Assembly (NCBI GenBank): GCA_020284085.1
Contig: JACEVL010000972.1
Span: forward strand, 144,204 to 208,203
Reading direction: 5' to 3'
DNA from: Aporrectodea caliginosa
Taxonomy: Eukaryota; Annelida; Clitellata; Crassiclitellata; Lumbricidae
Length of the DNA stretch: 64,000 bases
Shown here: in pieces, positions 32,952 to 44,600 of the stretch
Layout: each line of letters opens with the position of its first letter
Numbering within the stretch: position 1 is the first letter of the stretch
Program-made: the position numbers and the translations under genes
Notes under the pieces: generated by a model
The model's database searches: none
What the model saw: only the letters and a program-made list of their open reading frames with translations
Told to the model about the DNA's origin: nothing

Positions 32952-35387
32952 AAATCAGATTAAGTTGCGACTGTTGCGTTTCAGGTTTTATTTATACGAA
33001 CAAAACATATTTTATGAGCTAGCATTAAAATTATTGCATTTTTTAGGTCTATTGGACCTTACACGGACCTTACAGAACTTGATTAGGCATTCTACTTTAC
33101 AGTCAGTAGTTAACGAATAGGCCTACTGCATGTGTTTAACAAAGACATCTGCTGCCCTTGCTTCGCTTACGTGTGCGCTTTAGAATTTTACGAACGAACC
33201 CTCCTGCCAGATAAAAAGTTATGTAATTTTACGCTCCTGCCTAAAAAAATTATGTAAGCTTAGGCTATTTGTTGTAATTTTAATTACAGATTTATATAGC
33301 ACCTCTTCCGTGAGACTCATCATAGGCATGGGCGTCCGCAAGAATGTTTTTAGAGGAGCAAAGTTTTAAATTGTTGGCATGGGACTAACGAGGGTGCCGA
33401 AAGCAACCGATCGCGTCATCCTCGGCGCTCACCCATACTTCACCTGTAAATGAGGTCGATAGCGCCTATGATCATGGGCGTCTGGAGTGGGGCAAGGGTA
33501 GGCCTATCATAATTATGCCCTCTGGATTTTTCACATATTTTACCAAATGTACCTATCATCTTACTTTTTAACAATGAATGGCTATGATTTCTCCACATTT
33601 TTATTTTGTCCAAACTAGTCAAGATAACCTAAAAATTTAAATTATTAATGTTGCTAGTTTTAAAGTATTTAATGAACAGTAAACTAATCTAGCACTTATA
33701 CTGATACACTGATACAGCCCATAAATGTATGTTAGATTACATTACACTATCAAAGACAACCTAAAACCTCTAGATAATAGCAATGTGCCTTGTAACTCGG
33801 TCCATGTCCATGTGAACTCGAGTGTGACCAGCATAATTGTAATTGTTAACTCCAAATCACCAAAGCACTATTAAAAGTTAAAAGCTGCGCTTATTCACAA
33901 GCGCTGCGTCATGTCAGAGGGGTTGTCGATGGATGCCAAGTGGAGATCCAAGTCTGATTGCCAGAAGATGAGGGAGAGAAATAACTGCTTGCAAGTGTGT
34001 TTTCTATAATGACGAGATAGATTTGAAGGCAGAGGAGTGGATGGATGGAAGGATAAGCATAGGAATAGTTGACTTAGTAGTCTTCCCCCATTCCAGTGTT
34101 TCTATAAGCTCTGATACATATTGGGTTGAACACTGAACAGAACAATGCTCTTCCAGATGGGAACAATCCATTGGGTAACAGAACAAATGCGAACTCATCC
34201 ATGTACTCTGTAATCGTAACTGAATAAAAAGCAATGTTTTCACAAAAAGCTTATTATTTTTCCAAACTCAATAAATGCTAACAAGTTTTTAACAATCAAA
34301 AGCCATGATTAAAGAAATTTGACTGCAGTATTGTTGAACAATCAAGTTTAAAAATTCCAGATTGTTAAAATATAAATTTAATTAAACAGCATATATTCAA
34401 TACCAACGGTAAACTGTTCTTAGCAAGAAATAAATTTAACAAGCAAGATTAAATCAAGAATATGTTCCAAATTTCCAAAGTGTGTTATCAAGAATTTCAT
34501 TAAAATTATTCTCATCAAAAATTGACCATAATGAAAGCATAATATTGTAACGTATTGTAAAACATAATACATGTATTACATAATGGTGTAAGCATAACAG
34601 AAAGTCCTTCCACGATACGAATCAGCTACATATAAAGCAACTACTTTGTGTCCTGATGTCTAATTCGAATGGATGAACTGCCTACTAAGACATATTTTGA
34701 AACGTTATAAATGGTCAAAGACATAATTATCTTTAGCAATGATTCTTGTTTAAATAAATCACTCATCATGTACTCAAAACCTGTTAACAAGGCAATATTT
34801 AAATCAGGCAACTGAGATATTTCATCTGTAATGTAATGTAATCAGATTTATACAGTGTCTCTTCACGAGAAACTAATCAGAGGCGCTAACGATGGAAAAC
34901 CAAGATCAAACAAAAAATGGTTTTCAAGTGCTTACAGAATAGAGGTAAAGAAAGACCAAGTCAAACAAATACTGCCCTTGTTCATCAGGCCAATAGTCTC
35001 TACATAGGTGTACTTCAAAACAAGTCTTACTGACCACAACAGCAGAAGTATCTCTGAGCATCCACATTACCTAGTCCCTTCAAGGCAGGATAGAAACAAA
35101 TCAAGTTCATCTTGTAATCAACATAATCGTTAACAAAACTGGTCATGTATGTCACAGGACATAACACTGCAGTATGTCAACAACGCAAATAATCCTCAGA
35201 CACTCAGTCGTCAGTTGTACTGAAAAAAAGTATTCTTCCTGGCACAAAACTAGAAGTATTTTTACACAGCTACATTACCTAGTAACTTCATGGCAGGTTT
35301 CAGCAGAAGTTACACCGGATCCACTGCGCCAGTTGCTTGGGTGCAAACATACAATTTAACCAGCATCAATTAAAGAAACACTCAATA
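32952..35387. other. Intergenic, LINE tails only
   Basis: No gene seen. Two short minus-strand LINE 3' ends are recognisable by TTTATAYAG followed by a CTCTTC-rich block, at about 33285-33345 and 34845-34895. A 79-codon minus frame at 34243-34004 has no recognisable domain. Confidence 0.45.
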
Positions 35388-36165
35388 TCTATATTATAAT
35401 CCAAAGTCGGATTATTCTGTCCTTCCGTATGTTTGCATCCATCCGGCTAAAGGCTCCGAAACGGATACATGCTTTAGCGATTTGAATAAATTACAAAACA
35501 TTAAGTTACGCCGCGTCTAGGTCAACGGGATTATTGTTCAGCTAGCGAATTTTATTTAAACGGCATTACTATGGCCATTTTAAATTTCCAACTTTTTCTA
35601 CGAGACTATTTCAATACCTTTAGCAGTATTCTTGTTTGTCCAAATCACTTGAAGGCTCAAAATTAATATGCAAATCAATACGTCAAGCAGGCATCTAGGT
35701 CAACGCTCTGATTCGCAATGTAATCACGATGACCGTTGATTTCAAAAGAATCAGAAGTGGTCACGCCCACGGCTGAATTTATAGGTTATCGGACTAAAAA
35801 ATTCGCCAATGCAACACTTTAGGGATACGAAATTTTTAACGAACGTTTTCATTTGAATTTCTATAGATCTCAACACAACTTTATTTCAACTCAAAATTTA
35901 CCTTAAATTCCGATATTTGGACATTTTAAGTTTCGAGGTGGTCATAGTCTGTTTCAATGCCATTGAAATCTAGCTATGCAGGAGTATATATTACGTAGAG
36001 TTGCAATTAAACAATTTCAATCCAGCGCGTAAATTCGCCAGAGGGATACACGTAAAAACCTGCACATCGTTAAATTCAAATTCACAGCGCTGACGAAGAT
36101 GTCGTTAAATTCAAATACACGGGCACTTAGGAAAACCCGGGCGAACGCCGGGTAAAAACTGCTAG
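35388..36165 (+). mobile_element. Non-autonomous Helitron, 778 bp
   Basis: Begins TCTATATTATAATCC directly after an A. Ends with a GC hairpin (CCCGGGCGAACGCCGGG, 36136-36152) followed by TAAAAACTGCTAG, then host T. A 5'-TC, a 3'-CTAG, a hairpin about ten bases before the end, and insertion between A and T without target duplication are Helitron hallmarks. No Rep-helicase is encoded. Confidence 0.85.
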
Positions 36166-38536
36166 TACAAAAATAAAATAAACATGTAATGGAAACTCTT
36201 GAGAAACTCCACAAATCAAAAGTTTGTTAATATTTTGCTTTAATATACCAGGCAACAATTGGGAGAGCAATTGCAGGGATGCATATCAATGGTGAGTTTG
36301 GTGACATTCCATACACAAGAATTACAAACCATATACACTGTAATCAGTGGTCAAATTTAGCTGTATCTGAGATCCTGCACCTCTGATTTGAGAACAGCCA
36401 CCTGACCTATGAGATCTGCCACTTAACAGAGAAGACACGTCAGTTGTTCTTCTTATAACAGTTATTGATGAAGTGAATCATGTTGCAAGCATTTTATGTT
36501 TATTCAAACAGCAAATAGTAATTAATCCTATTGCTTAAAGATTCACAAGACGATATGCTCATAAGTTTTAAATCTGGAAAACTGCCACCTCTGAATCAGC
36601 AATTAAACCACTGACAGTAATCAGTTCTAAACATGGTTAAACGTAGCTGCTTTTTAAAGAAACCATTCACTAGGTCACCGAGATCCTTACACAAGAAAAA
36701 ACCACATAACAAGTTCCTAATTAATTGAACAAAATCATTCACCTAGGCCACAGAGAACCATTCATGCAATAATACTTATTTTAAGCCTATAAAAATAGAG
36801 CAGAAAACGGAACAAGTTCTTTCATACTAAATAATAGTCAATCATCAAAGAACACACACTAAGATAATGAGACATTCATATGGAGTCCGAGACTTCAGTT
36901 ACCATGTGAAGCTCACCTCTGATACAATGTCATGATTAAATTGTGTTCGGCTACGTTTCATTGAATCCTCGTATTAAGCTAAATTTGGGTCACTTCAGAT
37001 AGTAATTTTTGTTAGAAGGAACTGCTTTAGTGCTCTTAGTTAATTTTAGACAAATATTTTCTGCAAGTCTTACATAAAGGCTAAATAATTTTAAAATTCG
37101 TCTAAATACACATTAATTAAAAGGAAACATTATTTTCTGACAAAGTGAAAGTGCGGCATAAGGCGCACTCACTTGAAAGCACAGATGCCACCAGTGTTGC
37201 CTATGGTCTATTTAGGAGGAAATAATTAACATGCTGTTGGCATAGACGTAAAGTGTATCATAAACCGAAATTCTATTCCCGTGAAATTGATTGTTTATTT
37301 CTATATTGCTTAAGCACTTAATCATGCCTGCAAGGTTAGTAAAAGTGAATCTATAAATGTGGATGAATGTCTGCAATGGGCCAAGGCAGAGTAATGCAAA
37401 GGCCATAATTATGATAAAACAGTTGTCAAGTCTGCTCTGATTTCCACGCTGGAAATACAACTGATGTTTGCGGGCATTATATATTAACACCCGTTGTGTC
37501 ATGAGCGGATGTCTGTCACGAGCGACGTCCGTTAACAGTGTGACACAAAGAAATTGATTAAAAATAGCACTACTTTTATATGTTACATGCAAAGCTCTAA
37601 AAGCAAAATATTTGTCAACTACTCCATGTTGATGAATGTCATTTGTGAAGCTCAAACAGTACTCTCAAGTCTTCCAGCACTTAGCTTGACTACTCTGTAT
37701 GCTTCATGATCACAGCAAGCCATTCCTGTTCCCTACAAAGATCAACAAAATTATATCGTAACATGTCTAAAAGTGGATGTATTCTTGCACAATAAATTCA
37801 GTGTTGCAATAGAAAATTCAGACCAAACTGTGTAAGATACTATCTAAACATAATGGACACTATACACTACTTATACACAGTCATTCATGTGTACTGCAGG
37901 CAACAAAAGGTCCAGACAGAATTAGCATTAGTACCAAACACTAGCAATTCAAGTGTACCATGTTCTGGGTACATTGATTTTACTACAAATGCAGTCGAAA
38001 TACTATGCTTTATGGCTGTATCAAGTTCTATAGTTGACAACTTCTTTCCTGTAATATGACTACTATCAAGTATGCATTGTTGTAGCTCTGTATATAAGAC
38101 ATCTGAAGATCAACAAAGAAAAATATATTGAGAATTTCTTGGTGCCTACAGTAATCAGCTTCTCAAATGCAATGCACTTGAATATACAATGTATGAATTC
38201 CAGACATTCTTCGTTAAAAGGCTTTTTATAAACATACAGATCAGGGGCACGTCTAAAGAAAATGTCTTTCTTTTCCAGCTTATTTCAATGTTTACATTGA
38301 TAGTTTTATTGTCATGCAACCATGTGCACAGGGCATTTGAAAACATCCTATTCAGCACCATATAGATACCTAGTTGCATTTCTATATTTAAAAAAATCCA
38401 TCACATTCGAGTGTTCTTGCTATTATTAAGGCATGAGCCAATATGTGTGTGAATAGTTACAAACTCATCAAACACATACACTGTATTAAGATCACAAATA
38501 CAATAAATGATATGTAAAACTTTTCAGGTGTATCAC
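36166..38536. other. Region holding the unidentified 3' end of gene 4
   Basis: Minus-strand gene 4 should end here. One possible terminal exon (acceptor TTTGTAG at 37733-37738, phase 1, stop after NRNGLL at 37710) would give a very short tail without tyrosines; support is weak. The minus frame at 37655-37212 shows no domain. Confidence 0.35.
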
Positions 38537-38683
38537 CTGGTCCTGCTCTCTCTTTCAATCTCCTATAGATCAATATGCCAACTACGGTAATCGCAACTGC
38601 AGTAACCAGTACAGATACAATGGCAAAAAGCACTGTAGGATTTGCACTGGCTGGAGCGGTGGAATTTCTGTTTTCATCTGTAC
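38537..38683 (-). CDS. Gene 4 exon: stalk and transmembrane helix
   Basis: 147 nt, acceptor TTTTTTCAG, donor CCAG|GTGATA, phase 1-1. A stalk with N-S-T and proline is followed by TVLFAIVSVLVTAVAITVVG and then LIYRRLKER, a clear TM helix with basic stop-transfer. IYRRL itself is a membrane-proximal YxxL. Confidence 0.87.
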
Positions 38684-41600
38684 CTGAAAAAATAACACAA
38701 ATATTGCACAAAATGAAGCCTTACTAAACAATCTTTCTGACTTTTGTGACATTGTTCTTATAACAACTCTGTTGCTTTATGCAAAATATCATATCTCCTA
38801 TGCTCTCATTTGGGTATGCGGACTGTTCATCAAAGTACGATTCATCAAGGAACTATTCATCATGGACGATTCATCAACGGACTGTTCATCAAAGGCCTTT
38901 TCATCAAAGGACTGTTCATCAAAAGGGTTATTGGATTGATGAAAAGAATTTTTGCTTAAATAGAAGCTGGATTGATGAAAGGAATTTTTGCTTAAATAGA
39001 AGCTGGATTGATAAAAAAGTATTGCATAAATAGAATTTGGAATGATGAAAATAATTTTGCTTAAATCGAAGCTGAATTGATGAAAAGAATTATTGTTGAA
39101 ATAGAAGTTGAATTTATGAAAGGAATTTTTGCTTAAATAGAAGCTGGATTGGTAAAAAAATTATTGCTTAAAAAGAATTTGGAATGATGAAAATAATTTT
39201 GCTTGAATCGAAGCTGAATTGATTAAAAGAATTATTGTTGAAATAGAAGTTGGAATTATCACACAGTTATAGATATTAAAACATAATTCAATTTAAATGT
39301 TTTATTATAAATTCACACTCGCAATGTTAAAATTACAATCAAGGAACTTTTTAGCATCACAAGAGCAACTCGCTTTTATCTAGGTTAGTAATAATAATTA
39401 AATCCATGATGTTAATAATAATAATGTCAGGCAGTAAAATAACAATAAGAACTAAACCCGTTACTTATCTTAAGATAACCTTTCTCTTCCTATCCTCAGT
39501 CCGATGTTCTGTTCCTTCGTTCCTTCCCCATCTTCCTCGTTCGTCTTCTCCAGCGATCTTCTACGTTCCACTGCCTCGGCTGTTGTTCCTCGCCCGAATG
39601 ATCTTCCTCTCTACCTGACCATCCTTTAAATTAATTCTCTCCCTGGTTCAGTTTGGCCTAGCGGCTTTCTGACTGATCCTCTTCCTCTAAATTCCTCGCT
39701 GATCCTCTATCCTCTTTCTGGCCGGACCTGGTCTGATACGGACTCTCCCTTTGTCCCTACCTGTACTCGGCTCGTCTCTTCCTCTCTACCTCCTATCCCT
39801 GACCCACTGAAACTATTTTATCTATAGTGCCCATGTATACATTTCCTCTGACTAATATTCTGTTGCCTGTTCAACTGTGCCTTCAGTGGCCTTCTCCCTG
39901 GAGCTGTACCTCGTTACCTGATCTCTCCGTTACTAAGGCTACCTAGAATAATTCTATTAATAACTCAGCCTGAGCTACACTCTGTTCTGACTAACACAAT
40001 AACTTATCATCATGACTGCTGCTTCCACATCTCCTGCTTTCCTACTGTCTAATTCCTATAGCTCCTATTTCCCCTCTGTTATAGAATGATGAAAAGAATT
40101 CTTGCTTATATAGAAGCTGGATTGATGAAAAGAATTCTTGCTTAAATAGTAGCTGGATTGGTGAAATTAATTATAGCTTAAATAGAAGTTGAAATGATGA
40201 AAATAATACTTGCATTGCATAAATAGAAGCTAGATTGATCACTGTTATCATGGACATTGGTATTAAAATGTCATATGTATGAAACGTTGAAACGATGTGC
40301 TATAATGCGTTGAAAACAAAGAACGCTAAACGATAAATGTTCTCATGATGAACAGTCCTTGATGAAAAGGACTTTGATGAACAGTCCCTTGATGAATCGT
40401 CCATGATGAATAGTCCCTTGATGAATCGTCCTTTGATGAACAGTCCTACAACCCTCATTTGGGCTTGCAATAAAATCTAGGTTCAGGACAAGAGTGCCAT
40501 TACTTCAGTGTCTTGGTCCAGTGCTTCAGTAAGTTCAACTTCGTCCATTTTCTTAACTGTAGCTGATGTGGCCTAAACTGGTGCTGCATCATGGAGGGCA
40601 AGCTAGCATACAGCATCCCAACAGGGTAGATTCATTCCCTAGGCACTGTCAAACTAATTACATGCTGCATCCAGAGAGCCAGGTATCAACAGCTGTACCT
40701 CTACCCAACACACTGAAGGCTCGATCAGTGACGCACAAATTGGAACGGAATATATATCAATCAGACAAATAGTTTGATACTCCCAAACCTATTGCTTGCA
40801 TTTACATTACGGTTATAGCACTAAAGCTATTGTTTACATATATCCTATATGTTTACATATATCCTATATCCACAGGATACACTTTACTAAGTTTACTGGC
40901 TCCCTATCCAACAGCGGGTACAGTTCAAAATCCTTTCCCTCATGTGTAACTGCCTTGTTGGGGTGGCCCCATCCTACCTTAGGTCTTTTTGCACCTTTGT
41001 CTCCTCTTTACCTGCAAGGGCCTCTTTGCGATCTTTGACCCGTGGCCTTATGGTTGTCCCTCGCATGCGCTCTGCTACGGCCCACTCTAGGACCTTTCGG
41101 CATCCCTTATTGGACAGTCCTGTAATGTGGTGAGAGACCTTAGGGTGTTTCTTGATGGTGGGCTTACGATGGCTGATCATGTGTTACATATCTCCAGGAT
41201 TAGCTATTATGAGCTCAGGCAGATCTGAGTTATACAGAGAACACTGTCGCTAAGCGCTGCGGCTGTGCTAATACATTCTTTCGTCCTCACACGTTTTAAC
41301 TACTGTAAAGGGGTCCTCCTGGGTCTCCCTGAGTTCCGTCATCAACTTCAGCTCGTTCAGAATGCAGCAGCTAGACTGCTGGCTGATCTACCGAGATATT
41401 CACACATATCTGACTACATGCGACGTGAGCTCCACTGGCTTCCAGTTGCTGATCGTGTGCTGGTTTGGAAGGCTATACGACTGGTACTGCTCCGGACTAC
41501 ATTGCTGAACTGTGCCTTCCAGTTGGCACTCAAACTGGTCGGCGGGCTCTCTGGTCTGCCTGCCTCGCGAAATGACTTGATGATACCTTCGTTTCGAACC

Positions 41601-44600
41601 ACCACCTGTGCTCGTCGGGACTTCTCGATTGCGGCCCCACGGATCTGGAACGCTCTTCTGCCGTCTGTGCGTGTTGCACGTGGCTATATGGTTTTCTCTA
41701 AACTTTTAAAGACGCATTTTTCAGCTGTTTGATGGCCACGTGTTGAGCGCTTCTGAGAGACTCTTAAGTGGCGCTTTATAAATGTTTTGTTACATTACAT
41801 TACATAATTTTATTACTTTACAAGAACTTTCAATGTTAAAGATTAAATATTACTGCAGAAGGTCGCCAAATCAAGTAACTATTTTTGTATTAATGAAAAA
41901 ATGAATTGTTTTTGGTCAAAAATATTATAACTAGTTTGGTAATCAGATTGGGTCTGCTTCAACTTCTTCAAAGCATATATGGAACTATTTCATTCGACAT
42001 CTGATCTTATCTTAGTACTTCTGTTGAAAAAACAGGGTCATTAAAATTAGACCATGCTTGTGTATGCTAATACCAAGCTGTATGGTATGGTATGTGTTAC
42101 TTTAACCTAATACAGATCCAGCAGAATCAAAACAGTGCCAAGAGCCCACCATCATGAGGTTCATTGGTTGCACGTTTAGGTGTAATAAAGCATGCTCAAT
42201 TTTTAAAGTAAAAACTGCAAGTTTTCCATCACACCTTCAACACTGCTAATGCCAAGTTGCCCTTGTTGACTTCTGCATTCTTCTGGTACCACATTGTTTA
42301 CAAGAACTTGGGCTGAGGAAAGTTGAAGGAACACATTATAATTTATTATCATTCATTTACTATTTTTTTTATGCCAATATCTAATGACTAGGCATCAATC
42401 AATGGCATGGTGCAATTGTGAGTGAAGGAGTTGACTTGTTCATGGTCCCTACACAGTAAGTCTTAATGGATTGAACCCATCCTATCTGCGTTACAAGCAG
42501 GCTGCCATGCACCATGTTTCCAGTTGCTGTGCTTCTGACAGGCACTCATCTGCCACAAGACGCTGGACTTGCCAACTCCCTTCATTTTATTAAGTTATAT
42601 AAAGCCAGTGACAAACTTAATCCCTTTGCTTATGTCTTTTAAGCTTACACTGATGAATAGGTAATGAAAAGCAGAACTTTTCCAAATAAGCTACGGTACA
42701 TGATCAGATTAGAAATTAATAAACACATTACTTATCAGAATTTACCCAATTGTTGGGTATCTATAGCAACTTACTGGCGTTAAATGGTACGCCAACCGTA
42801 TAGGTTGGTATATTATCAGCCATTTGCTCTGCAGGCCTGAGGTTGATGGCTGATCTTTCGTTGAATACCAGACTTAGTCTGCATACACCATTCGTGTGGA
42901 GATCATTTCCAGACAGGATCAGCGAACTTGTGATGTTCTGTCTTTGAATTCCATCAACTGTGTCGCTGTTGATGAGAATAGCAGTCCCAGTTGCATTAGT
43001 GACACTATCTCCATGGATTATTTCCCAAAGAAGCCTAGTCATGTTATTGCCAGTGATCACAGCTGTACACATGGCAGTTGTAACATTGGTTTCCACCATG
43101 CAGCAGTTGACCTCTGTTAAAACAAAAGTACTTTTAGCCATCAAATGAATGCAGATATTAGCACAAGTAATGCTACAAAATATTTAGTAAACGTAACACC
43201 TTACTTTCATTATGATTTAAAATATTATATTACAATAAAGTTTCAATCCATTCTATTTAATTGTTCATGCTTCTACACAAAATAGCGTGGAAATGAAGTG
43301 AACGTTACAGACGAAAATTCACTTAAGTGTATAAGTTCAAACCTGGCAGAGCTTATTACATAAAATTCATTACACTATTACATGTGTAATGGAGATGAGA
43401 CTGCGTCCACTGAATTTCGAACTTCAAACAGCCAATAGGTTTGCCCAGGATAGATATTGCAATCAACAAGTTTACTTATTCCGAGTAGTTGCATAGTGCC
43501 TTACAGACTGATCTTCTGGATAATGACCCGATTTTCGTGTGCCATTGGTTGGTGCATTATACAGCAGTGCAATAGAAGTTACTAATTACAATTATAATTG
43601 CCTCTCCTCTTGAGTGGCACATTGTAGAAGTGGCAATGCTCCAGAGAGAGCAATGCCAATGATGATGATGATGCGATGGAGGAATTAAAATCCAGGCAGA
43701 AGACAAGGACACTTTTCAGGTCAATACATGAAGTTTGAACTTCATCACACTTAGCACAAATACACTTGCTTCCTGAGCATTCAGCTCTTCTTTATCAATG
43801 GAACATCTAATGCCAAAGTTATTATAGGCAGCTTATTATGAATTAAATATCCACTACAAATCTACTCAGTGCTCTTCAGCCAAATGCATGTAACACTTAA
43901 ACGATGAGCTGCATTGGATTCCCAGTCACTTTTAGTACAAACTCATTGATCATTAAAGTGATAAAGACTAAATTATATCTAGAACAAATTCTTGCAGGCC
44001 AACAGTGTTAGAAAAAGAAAGAGCAAACAACTCCAGTTTAAGTGGACAAAGATTATCTAGACTCATGAAATAAGTATGTAGTCAATGTTTAGTCAGTACT
44101 GTTTTTCTAACATATGCTTACCTAACACGATGAGCCTTGCTGTTACATTCTTCACATCGCGAGACTGCTGACAAGTATAGAAACCTGCCATCGTTTCATT
44201 AGCATTGTTGACGATGAGGTCATAATGTCCTTCTGACCCATTAGCAATTGCATACGAGCCGTTGAAGTCTGTTACAAAATCATATCCTGAGTAGAGAAGC
44301 TTGTGATTCTTGAACCATTTGATAGGATTTCTGAAATCTGTAAAACAAGTCATGACAGCCTGGTCGCCTCTCTTCACAACCTGATTCGTTGGGCCTTTGA
44401 AAGCATGCACACCACCTAAAAAACAACAAAACAGCTTAGTTTTAAGAATAACCATTCAACAAGACCTTTAGAAAGCAAGTCATCATTTGCCAATCTGTCA
44501 TTCAGGAACAACCAGTCAATTGCATGCAATGCAAAGTTACTATGTGAATGGGCTTCCGAATGGCGACTTTTCAGTCTTCTCTGCATTGTTTTGCTTATAG

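Larger units (their letters stand above)
38813..40453. mobile_element. Satellite-bearing non-autonomous DNA transposon, 1.64 kb
   Basis: Inverted termini of about 105 bp, each made of GGACTGTTCATCAAAG-type units in tandem. Flanked by an 8-bp duplication CTCATTTG (38805-38812 and 40454-40461; a further GG is shared, so up to 10 bp is possible). The interior has two blocks of a 36-bp tandem repeat (38935-39255 and 40085-40240) around a pyrimidine-rich core (39480-40080). No ORF. It lies in the gene 4 intron before the TM exon. Confidence 0.86.

Noticed and set aside
37212..37655. 147-codon minus-strand frame as a gene 4 tail exon
   Set aside because: No YxxL-type module like other tails, no good acceptor at its start, and hydrophobic composition typical of random AT-rich frames.
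37710..37732. Terminal exon for gene 4 encoding NRNGLL then stop
   Set aside because: Acceptor and phase fit, but it is only a few codons with no similarity to other family tails; chance match cannot be excluded.
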